Assembly (NCBI GenBank): GCA_039923755.1
Contig: JBDTCD010000011.1
Span: forward strand, 1 to 8,219
Direction of reading: 5' to 3'
Source: Terrimesophilobacter sp039923755
Lineage (GTDB): Bacteria; Actinomycetota; Actinomycetes; Actinomycetales; Microbacteriaceae
DNA length: 8,219 nt
The notes below the pieces were generated by a model that worked only from the letters and a program-made list of their open reading frames with translations, did no database searches and was not told where the DNA came from. A program made the translations under genes and the position numbers. Position 1 is the first letter of the stretch; each line of letters opens with the position of its first letter. Shown here piece after piece: positions 1 through 7,359 of the stretch.

Positions 1-1615
1 ACACGAGAAACCGGTCGAATGAACGCGCGAACCAACGGTCATGCGTAACGGCGATGACCGTCCCTTCGAACCGCTCGAGTGCATCCTGCAGCGCCTCCGC
101 CGAGACGAGGTCGAGGTTGTCGGTCGGCTCATCGAGCAGGAGCAGGGTCGCCCCACTCAGTTCGAGCAACAAAATTTGCAGCCTCGCCTGCTGGCCGCCG
201 GAGAGTGACTCGAAAACTTGCTCCGCGGCGCCAGCCAGCCCGTAGCGGTCCAGTGCTCGGCTCGCCGCCTCGCGCGCCATCCCGGCCCGATTGTCGTCGC
301 CGCGGTGCAGGATGTCGAGCAGCGTGCGCCCCAACAGCATCGGATGCTCGTGAACCTGAGCGAACCATCCGGGAACGACCCGCGCCCCAAGCTTTGCCAC
401 CCCGACATGGGCGACCGGCAATAGGGTCGCACCGATGGACGTCAGGTGACCGGCACGGGGATCCGGGTCAGTCCCACCGAGCGCGAGCAGCCTAAGGAAG
501 TGCGACTTGCCCGAACCGTTCGACCCGAGAGCGGCGACCCGATCGCCAAACCACACTTCGAGATCGAATGGTGCCATGAGCCCGCTGAGTTCGAGTTGCT
601 CGCACACGACGGCACGTTTGCCGGTCCGGTCGCCGCGGAGACGCATGGCGAGATCCTGGTCCGCTGGTCGTTCGAGCGGCGGCCCCACCTCCTCGAACTT
701 CCGCAGGCGGGTCTGAGCCGCGTGGTAGCGGGAGGCGAACTCATCACTCGCCGCCGCCTTCACCTTCATGGCCAAGACGAGTTGCCGCAGTTTCGCGTGC
801 TGCTCGTCCCACCGCCGTCGCAACTCGTCCAGCCGGTCCATGCGGGTCCGGCGAGCCTCGTGATAGGTGCCGAAACCGCCGCCGTGGGTCCAGGTCGTCG
901 CACCCGCGCCGCCAAGCTCCAAGGTGATGATGCGATCGGCGGCGCGCGCGAGAAGCTCGCGATCGTGACTCACGAGGAGCACGGTCTTCCTCGACGCGCG
1001 AAGTGTTTCTTCGAGCCAACGCTTGGCGGGAACGTCGAGATAGTTGTCCGGCTCATCGAGCAGCAGGAGGTCGTCCGGCCCACGAAACAGCGCTTCCAGC
1101 ACGAGCCGTTTCTGCTCTCCTCCGGACAGGGATGTCACCTCACGGTACTTGGCTCGCTCGAACGGGATGCCGAGGGCAGCCGTGGTGCATTCGTCCCACA
1201 CTGTTTCCTGCTCGTAGCCACCGGATTCCGCGTACTCGGCGAGCGCGCTCGCGTAGGACATCTGGGTGTCGAGAGTGTCGTTCTCGATGATCGCCGTCTC
1301 GCTTTTCTCCAGCGCGATCGCCGCGGCACGCACGCGTGTAGGTGCGACGGAGACGAGGAGTTCGCGCACCGTCGATGAGTCTCGCAGGTGACCGACGAAC
1401 TGGTCCATGATGCCGAGAGCGCCCTCGATCGACACGGCACCGGCATCCGCCTTCTGCTCCCCTCGGATGATGCGCAGCAGGGTGGACTTGCCGGCACCGT
1501 TCGCGCCGATGAGTGCGCTCGTCGTACCCTCGCCCACGCGAAAGCTGACCTCATCGAGAAGCGGCCTGCCGTCGGGCAGCGACAGAGACACCCCGTTGAC
1601 GTCGATGTAGCCCAT
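1..1615 (-). CDS. ABC-F family ATPase, two ATP-binding cassettes (3' end off window)
   Basis: This is a soluble duplicated ATPase of the ABC-F class, whose members act on ribosomes (translation factors and ribosome-protection proteins) rather than in transport; no membrane segment is visible. Reading from the ATG at 1613-1615, 538 residues stay open to the window edge. Cassette 1 has Walker A GANGAGKST (37-45), Q-loop Q72, signature LSGGEQ (163-168), Walker B ending DEPDNYLD (187-194) and switch SHD (216-218). A charged helical linker covers about 255-315. Cassette 2 has Walker A GSNGSGKS (364-371), signature LSGGQQ (471-476), DEPTDNLD (495-502) and THD (524-526). About 118 residues separate Walker A and signature in cassette 1, which suggests no large EttA-like arm insertion. 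GGAAGGG lies about 6 bases before the ATG. The gene follows guaB by 23 bases, so co-transcription is likely. Only a short C-terminal tail is missing. The subfamily, and any role in antibiotic resistance, cannot be decided. Confidence 0.93.
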   Translation of the reverse strand, partial: MGYIDVNGVSLSLPDGRPLLDEVSFRVGEGTTSALIGANGAGKSTLLRIIRGEQKADAGAVSIEGALGIMDQFVGHLRDSSTVRELLVSVAPTRVRAAAIALEKSETAIIENDTLDTQMSYASALAEYAESGGYEQETVWDECTTAALGIPFERAKYREVTSLSGGEQKRLVLEALFRGPDDLLLLDEPDNYLDVPAKRWLEETLRASRKTVLLVSHDRELLARAADRIITLELGGAGATTWTHGGGFGTYHEARRTRMDRLDELRRRWDEQHAKLRQLVLAMKVKAAASDEFASRYHAAQTRLRKFEEVGPPLERPADQDLAMRLRGDRTGKRAVVCEQLELSGLMAPFDLEVWFGDRVAALGSNGSGKSHFLRLLALGGTDPDPRAGHLTSIGATLLPVAHVGVAKLGARVVPGWFAQVHEHPMLLGRTLLDILHRGDDNRAGMAREAASRALDRYGLAGAAEQVFESLSGGQQARLQILLLELSGATLLLLDEPTDNLDLVSAEALQDALERFEGTVIAVTHDRWFARSFDRFLV

Positions 1616-1638
1616 GTGTTTCCCTTCCACCACGGAAA

Positions 1639-3141
1639 CTAGTGGCGGTAGTTGGGCGCCTCGACCACCATTTGGATGTCATGGGGGTGCGACTCCTTGA
1701 GCCCCGCTGCGGTGATGCGCACGAACTTGCCCTTCGCACGCAACTCGTCGATCGTGTGTGCACCGGTGTAGAACATCGACTGGCGTAAGCCGCCCAGAAG
1801 TTGGTAGACGACGGAGGACACCGGGCCGCGGTAAGCGACCTTACCCTCGATGCCTTCGGCGATGAGTTCGTCATCGTTGGGAACATCGGCCTGAAAGTAA
1901 CGGTCGCGTGAATAAGAGGTGCGCTGACCTCTCGTTTGCATAGCGCCGAGCGAACCCATGCCGCGGTAGGACTTGAACTGCTTGCCGTTGATGAAGAGCA
2001 TGTCGCCAGGGCTCTCATCCGTACCGGCAAGCAACGAACCGAGCATGACGGATTCGGCTCCCGCGACAAGCGCTTTCGCAATATCACCGGAGTACTGCAG
2101 GCCACCGTCGGCGATGACCGGGACGTTGGCTTCGCGTGCGGCGAGCGACGCCTGGTACACGGCGGTCACCTGCGGAACGCCGACTCCCGCGACGACCCGG
2201 GTCGTGCAGATCGAACCGGGGCCAACGCCGACCTTCACGGCATCCGCACCGGCATCGATGAGCGCCTGAGCACCCGATCTCGTTGCCACATTCCCGCCGA
2301 CGATGTCGATCCGGGCGAACGCGGGGTCCGCCTTGAGCCTGCGGATAATGCCAATCTCACCCTCGGACTCGCCGTTCGCCGTGTCCACGACGATGAGGTC
2401 GACGCCCGCATCGGCGAGCGCACCCGCCCGCTGCCAGGCGTCGCCGAAGAATCCGATCGCAGCCCCGACCCGCAAGCGCCCCTCATCGTCCTTCGTGGCG
2501 TTCGGATACTTCTCGGTCTTGTCGAAATCCTTCACGGTGATGAGGCCGGTGAGTCTGCCGTTGCTGTCGACGAGTGGAAGCTTCTCAATTTTGTACTTCG
2601 CAAAGATGGCGATCGCACCGTCGGGGTCGATTCCGGTCGGCGCGGTGATGAGCGGGATCGGGGTCATGACGTCCCGCACGAGAGTGGTCTGCTTTTCCAT
2701 GGTCGTCACGAAACGCATGTCGCGGTTCGTGATGATGCCGACGAGCTTTCCGTCACCTTCCACCACCGGAAGGCCTGACACCCTGAACTGCCCGCACAGG
2801 GCGTCCACTTCAGCCACGGTCGCGTCAGCGTTGGTCGTTACCGGATTCGTGATCATGCCTGACTCGCTGCGCTTGACCTTGTCGACGAACGTGGCCTGGT
2901 CCTCGATGGAGAGGTTGCGGTGCAGAATACCGAGACCGCCGTGCCGCGCCATCGAGATCGCCATGCGCGCTTCGGTGACCGTATCCATCGCCGCGGAAAT
3001 GAGCGGCGTGGAGACCCGGATGTTGCGAGTCAGCCTCGATGACGTGTTGGCTTCGCTCGGAATGACGTCGGTGTGTCCGGGGAGAAGCATGACATCGTCG
3101 TACGTGAGTCCAATGAACCCGAACGGGTCTGGCTGCTCCAT
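1639..3141 (-). CDS. guaB: Inosine-5'-monophosphate dehydrogenase (IMPDH)
   Basis: This cytoplasmic enzyme oxidises IMP to XMP with NAD+, the committed step of guanine nucleotide synthesis. The 500-residue product is the normal length for bacterial IMPDH. It starts MEQPDPFGF and enters the (beta/alpha)8 barrel at once (LTYDDVMLLPG, 12-22). A CBS-domain pair spans about 95-207. Substrate motifs follow: VVDTANG (251-257), GGNVAT (282-287) and the active-site loop GVGPGSICTT (305-314) with catalytic Cys312. ADGG (344-347) and the flap DRYFQ (413-417) hold the Arg414-Tyr415 pair that activates water. All key residues are present. I chose the ATG at 3139-3141, which has GGAG four bases upstream and gives the family's usual N-terminus. 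A TTG at 3166-3168 would add nine residues (MRRITIRRL) with no good ribosome site. It is divergent from livH and sits just upstream of the ABC-F gene. Confidence 0.98.
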   Translation of the reverse strand: MEQPDPFGFIGLTYDDVMLLPGHTDVIPSEANTSSRLTRNIRVSTPLISAAMDTVTEARMAISMARHGGLGILHRNLSIEDQATFVDKVKRSESGMITNPVTTNADATVAEVDALCGQFRVSGLPVVEGDGKLVGIITNRDMRFVTTMEKQTTLVRDVMTPIPLITAPTGIDPDGAIAIFAKYKIEKLPLVDSNGRLTGLITVKDFDKTEKYPNATKDDEGRLRVGAAIGFFGDAWQRAGALADAGVDLIVVDTANGESEGEIGIIRRLKADPAFARIDIVGGNVATRSGAQALIDAGADAVKVGVGPGSICTTRVVAGVGVPQVTAVYQASLAAREANVPVIADGGLQYSGDIAKALVAGAESVMLGSLLAGTDESPGDMLFINGKQFKSYRGMGSLGAMQTRGQRTSYSRDRYFQADVPNDDELIAEGIEGKVAYRGPVSSVVYQLLGGLRQSMFYTGAHTIDELRAKGKFVRITAAGLKESHPHDIQMVVEAPNYRH

Positions 3142-3144
3142 AAG

Positions 3145-3150
3145 TCTCCG
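3145..3150 (-). promoter_or_regulatory. Ribosome binding site of guaB
   Basis: On the minus strand the sequence reads CGGAGA followed by CTT and the ATG, placing a GGAG core four bases before the start at 3141. This supports that ATG over the TTG nine codons upstream. Confidence 0.6.
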
Positions 3151-3250
3151 AATCGTTATCCGCCGCAATGATGGGGCCGGGCGCCACGCTGATTCCGGTG
3201 TTTAATCGTATCGTTTGTGGCGCGTGCGCGCGGGGAGCATCCCTCTCGTG

Positions 3251-3279
3251 TGGAACTGAACCCCCGAGTACGACATAAT
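3251..3279 (+). promoter_or_regulatory. Possible promoter of the liv operon
   Basis: TGGAAC (3251-3256) and CATAAT (3274-3279) are 17 bases apart, the usual spacing for a housekeeping sigma factor promoter. The -10 matches TATAAT at five of six positions; the -35 matches TTGACA poorly. A short inverted repeat, AGTAC at 3267-3271 and GTACT at 3286-3290, flanks the -10 and could be an operator, but arms of five bases arise easily by chance. Confidence 0.35.
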
Positions 3280-3349
3280 CGGCAAGTACTGTCAACGATG
3301 ACGGCAGCCAGAACCTGAGAGCAATCCCTTCTCCTCCCTGGTCCGTCTT

Positions 3350-3354
3350 GGAGG
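3350..3354 (+). promoter_or_regulatory. Ribosome binding site of livH
   Basis: GGAGG lies four bases before the GTG at 3359. The spacing is short but workable, and it supports the non-ATG start that yields a complete signal peptide. There is no other well-placed start before the hydrophobic segment. Confidence 0.65.
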
Positions 3355-3358
3355 TCTC

Positions 3359-4666
3359 GTGGTTCCAGTTCAACGGTCTCGCTCCTTTGCGAAGCGACCT
3401 ATCGTTCTCCTGTTCGCCGCCCTCTTCGCGGCACTCGCTTTTTCTATGTCGGCGGTGGTTCCGGCTCACGCTGATCAGACGAACACCGACAAATACCCGT
3501 ACATCTTCAGCGGAAACGTCAAATACAACGACAAGCCTTTGGATGCGGTCAAGATCACCGTGTCAGGAAACGGCTACTCGGCAGACGTACTCACGGACGT
3601 AAAAGGCCAGTGGAAAGTCGGCGTCCCTGAGAAGAAGAAGTACGACATCACGCTCGACGAGACGACGCTGCCGAAGGGCGTCATCGTCACCGAGGGCAAC
3701 ACAATCCAGGCCGAATTCGGCCTGACTGACAACAAGACGGTCAACTTCTTCCTCGGCCAGGGCGTTCGTCAAACCGTGAGCTTCTTCGACCAATTCGTCA
3801 GTCGATCGATCAGCGGCCTCAACTTCGGCCTCATGCTCGCGCTGGCCTCCATCGGCTTGTCCCTGGTCTTCGGAACGACAGGTATTGCCAACTTCGCCCA
3901 CGCGGAAATGGTGACGTTCGGAGCGCTGATGGCGCTCACGTTCGGAGTCGTGCTCAGTTGGCCATTGTGGATCGCGTTCCCGCTGGCGGTGGTGCTCACC
4001 GGAGCGCTCGGCTGGGCCCAGGATTGGGGGCTCTGGAAACCCTTACGCATCAAAGGTCTGAGTACCGTGCAGCTCATGATCGTGAGCATCGGGTTCTCGC
4101 TCGCGCTGCGCTACATCTTCCAGTACTTCTACGGCGGGAAGACCTATCAGTTGCCTGACAACGGCTCGACGAAGATCCAGCTGCTGGGGCCGATCGCCCT
4201 GTCGGTCACCGACATGGTGAGCATGGGGATCAGTATTATCGTGCTCATCGGGGTGGCGTACTGGCTGCAGCGCACCAAGACCGGTAAGGCTACCCGCGCC
4301 ATTGCCGACAACTCGTCGCTCGCCTCCGCCTCCGGCATCGATGTCGACCGCGTGGTCCGATTCGTGTGGATCTTCGGCTCAGCGCTTGCCGGGCTCTCCG
4401 GTATCCTGTGGGCTTATTTCCGGCCAGGAATCAAGTGGGACATGGGATGGCAGATCCTGTTGCTGATCTTCGCCGCGGTCGTCCTTGGCGGGCTCGGCAC
4501 CGCATACGGGGCCCTCGTGGGTTCGATCATCGTCGGGCTTCTCGTAGAACTGTCGACGCTCTGGATTCCGTCCGACCTCAAGTACGTCGGCTCGTTCGTC
4601 GTTCTCATCGTGGTCCTGCTGTTCCGACCGCAGGGTCTCCTCGGTCGACGCGAGAGAATAGGTTAG
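3359..4666 (+). CDS. livH: Branched-chain amino acid type ABC transporter permease (LivH-like) with N-terminal secreted domain
   Basis: One of two channel subunits of a HAAT-family importer in the cytoplasmic membrane. The protein is 435 residues, longer than the roughly 290-310 of a plain LivH. Residues 1-38 look like a signal peptide: basic start, hydrophobic core 14-33, and AHA before D39 as a likely cleavage site. Residues about 40-135 are hydrophilic and strand-rich (FSGNVKYNDKPLDAV, then TDVKGQWKVGVP and YDITLDE), resembling a carboxypeptidase-regulatory/transthyretin-like beta sandwich. The permease proper begins near 145. It has the family segment GLSLVFGTTGIANFAHAE (166-183), a cytoplasmic coupling loop around TGKATRAIADNSSLASASG (308-326), and the C-terminal FRPQGLLG (422-429). 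The GTG start is set by GGAGG at 3350-3354. It is first in the operon, and livM begins 8 bases after its stop. Substrate is unproven. UrtB of urea transporters also has an N-terminal extension, so a non-amino-acid substrate is not excluded. Confidence 0.92.
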   Translation: MVPVQRSRSFAKRPIVLLFAALFAALAFSMSAVVPAHADQTNTDKYPYIFSGNVKYNDKPLDAVKITVSGNGYSADVLTDVKGQWKVGVPEKKKYDITLDETTLPKGVIVTEGNTIQAEFGLTDNKTVNFFLGQGVRQTVSFFDQFVSRSISGLNFGLMLALASIGLSLVFGTTGIANFAHAEMVTFGALMALTFGVVLSWPLWIAFPLAVVLTGALGWAQDWGLWKPLRIKGLSTVQLMIVSIGFSLALRYIFQYFYGGKTYQLPDNGSTKIQLLGPIALSVTDMVSMGISIIVLIGVAYWLQRTKTGKATRAIADNSSLASASGIDVDRVVRFVWIFGSALAGLSGILWAYFRPGIKWDMGWQILLLIFAAVVLGGLGTAYGALVGSIIVGLLVELSTLWIPSDLKYVGSFVVLIVVLLFRPQGLLGRRERIG

Positions 4667-4674
4667 GAGCTTTC

Positions 4675-5647
4675 ATGGACTGGGGCGCAATCTTCTCCAA
4701 CACCGTCGTCTGGATCGTCAGCCCGGAAACCATCGCCTACGCGTTGGCCACTGTCGGCTTGGCGGTTCACTTCGGATACGCAGGACTCCTCAACTTCGGC
4801 CAGGCCGGCTTCATGGCGCTGGGCGCCTACGGCTACGCCATCTCCATCCTGAGTTTCGGGTGGCCATGGTGGGCAGGCATCCTCGTCGGGATGGCCGCAT
4901 CCGTGGTGTTCGCCCTGATTCTGGGTATCCCCACGCTGCGTCTGCGCGCCGACTACCTCGCGATCGCGACGATCGCAGCAGCTGAAGTAGTCCGGTTGCT
5001 GTTCCAGACGACGGTGTTCGATGCCTTCACGAATTCCGCAGATGGCCTGGGCGGATACCACGCTGGCTTCAGGGCAGCGAATCCGATCCCCAAGGGGGTG
5101 TATGGTTTCGGACCATTCACCTTTAACGAGACCGAATGGTGGGTGCGGATCTTCGGAATCTTCCTCCTGGCCATCGTTATCCTGCTCACCTGGCTACTTA
5201 TGCGCAGCCCGTGGGGCCGCGTGGTGAAGGGTATCCGTGAGGACGAGGATGCCGTGCGTGCTCTCGGGAAGAACGTCTTTTCCTACAAGATGCAGGCCCT
5301 CATCCTCGGTGGTGTATTCGGTTCGCTCGGTGGCGTCGTGTTCGCACTCCCGTCGGCAGTGGTACCGGGGGCATACGTCCCGTCGCTCACCTTCTTCCTG
5401 TGGACGGTGCTGCTGTTGGGTGGTGCAGCGACAATCTTCGGCCCGGTCATCGGTTCGGTGTTGTTCTGGATCATCATGTCGTTCCTCGCCAACGTGCTTC
5501 CCCGTATGGCGGATGCCGGCTGGCTGCCGTTTATGACGAACGCTCAGGCCGGGGTCCTCCGCTACATCCTCGTCGGTTTAGCGCTCATGCTCATCGTGAT
5601 ATTCAGACCGCAGGGAATCCTCGGCAACAAGAAGGAGCTGACCTTCA

Positions 5648-5658
<11 letters not shown>
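4675..5658 (+). CDS. livM: Branched-chain amino acid type ABC transporter permease (LivM-like)
   Basis: The second channel subunit of the importer, paired with LivH in the membrane. The 327-residue protein is mostly hydrophobic helices. It shows the conserved stretch HFGYAGLLNFGQAGFMALGA (32-51), then LGIPTLRLRADYLAIATIA (83-101). A large extracytoplasmic loop lies near 112-155. The cytoplasmic coupling loop contains RSPWGRVVKGIREDEDAVRA (177-196), which contacts the ATPases, and the C-terminus has FRPQGILG (310-317), a match to the LivH tail. The start is the ATG at 4675, with AGGAG five bases upstream overlapping the livH stop codon. A reading frame open further upstream, inside livH, was rejected because that part is not permease-like and has no ribosome site. 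It overlaps livG by 11 bases. No key feature is missing. Confidence 0.95.
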
Positions 5659-6534
<876 letters not shown>

Positions 6535-6538
<4 letters not shown>

Positions 6539-7281
6539 ATGTAGCGGAGAACGCCACCATCGTTGTCGACGTCGAGGACCTGACTGCCGGATACCTTCCG
6601 GGCGTCAATATCCTCAACAACTGTTCGCTCACCGCGCGAAAGGGTGAGCTCATCGGCATCATCGGGCCGAACGGTGCTGGGAAGTCGACACTGCTCAAGG
6701 CCATCTTCGGCCAAGTGAAGATCCGCGGGGGCAAGATCAGCCTCAACGGGGAAGACATCACCGGGCTTCGCGCAAACAAACTCGTCGCTCGCGGGGTGGG
6801 CTACGTCCCTCAGAACAACAACATTTTCCCCAGCCTCACGATCGAAGAGAACCTGCAGATGGGCCTCTTTCAGAACCCGAAGATCTACGACAAGCGCCTC
6901 GCTTTCGTCAGCTCGATCTTCCCCGAGCTCTCGAGCCGCCTCAAACAGCGAGCAGGCTCCCTGTCCGGCGGTGAGCGCCAGATGGTCGCGATGTCCCGCG
7001 CGCTCATGATGGAACCGGAGGTGCTGCTTCTGGACGAGCCATCTGCCGGGCTGTCTCCGGTGAGACAGGACGAAGCATTCATCCGCGTCTCGGATATCAA
7101 CAAGGCAGGCGTGACGACCATCATGGTCGAACAGAACGCACGTCGCTGCCTGCAGCTCTGCGACCGGGCATACGTCCTCGACCAGGGTACGGATGCCTAC
7201 ACGGGCACCGGGCGCGACCTGCTGCACGATCCGAAGGTGATCAGCCTCTACCTCGGAACGCTCGGCGCAGACGCGGCGTAA
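6535..7281 (+). CDS. livF: Branched-chain amino acid type ABC transporter ATP-binding protein (LivF-like)
   Basis: The partner ATPase of LivG in the importer. The 248-residue protein has Walker A GPNGAGKS (44-51), Q-loop VPQ (91-93), the segment NIFPSLTIEENLQMG (96-110), signature LSGGE (143-147) and Walker B VLLLDEP (163-169). VEQNA (198-202) carries Gln where other ABC ATPases have the H-loop His. This is a normal family trait of LivF, so it is not a defect. The GTG start at 6535 overlaps the livG stop in GTGA, with AAGGAG eight bases upstream at 6521-6526, so translation is likely coupled to livG. It is the last gene of the operon, and a strong hairpin begins 27 bases after its stop. Confidence 0.95.
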
Positions 7282-7308
7282 CCTCCTGGAGCGCGCGAGG
7301 CAAAGCGA

Positions 7309-7336
7309 AAGGCCCCGACCTTGCGGTCGGGGCCTT
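7309..7336. terminator. Bidirectional rho-independent terminator between livF and the binding-protein gene
   Basis: A perfect inverted repeat: AAGGCCCCGACC (7309-7320), loop TTGC, GGTCGGGGCCTT (7325-7336). The 12-bp GC-rich stem lies between two convergent genes, so it can stop transcripts from both. On the minus strand the stem runs into TTTCGCTTTG, a weak T-tract that suits the binding-protein transcript. On the plus strand the following bases are not T-rich, so termination of the liv operon may be less efficient. Confidence 0.88.
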
Positions 7337-7359
7337 CCTCACGTCAGTGCGTCAACTAC

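Larger units (their letters stand above)
3142..3358. promoter_or_regulatory. Divergent intergenic region between guaB and livH
   Basis: This 217-base gap separates two divergent genes, so it should hold promoters for both transcription units. Toward livH, CATAAT at 3274-3279 is a fair -10 box, with a weak TGGAAC 17 bases upstream at 3251-3256; the leader would be about 70 bases. Toward guaB there is an AT-richer patch near 3200-3216 (minus strand ACGATACGATTAA), which could hold a -10, but I see no convincing -35. No recognisable riboswitch, tRNA or small ORF was seen. The assignment of a regulatory role rests on gene orientation and is an inference. Confidence 0.55.

Noticed and set aside
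110..1057. Similar stretches near 110-160 and 1034-1080 that look like a DNA repeat
   Set aside because: They encode the Walker B regions of the two cassettes of one ABC-F protein, so the likeness is due to the ancient domain duplication.
446..1378. A 310-codon open frame on the plus strand opposite the ABC-F gene
   Set aside because: It is antisense to a gene with complete ABC motifs, has no recognisable domains or ribosome site, and arises from GC-rich codon bias.
2303..3205. A 300-codon open frame on the plus strand opposite guaB
   Set aside because: The opposite strand encodes a complete, motif-rich IMPDH. The antisense product is low-complexity in Ser, Ala, Pro and Arg and resembles no family.
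4366..4674. An open frame extending livM upstream into livH
   Set aside because: The extra residues are Arg/Pro-rich and out of frame with livH, while the ATG at 4675 has a good AGGAG and gives the normal LivM N-terminus.
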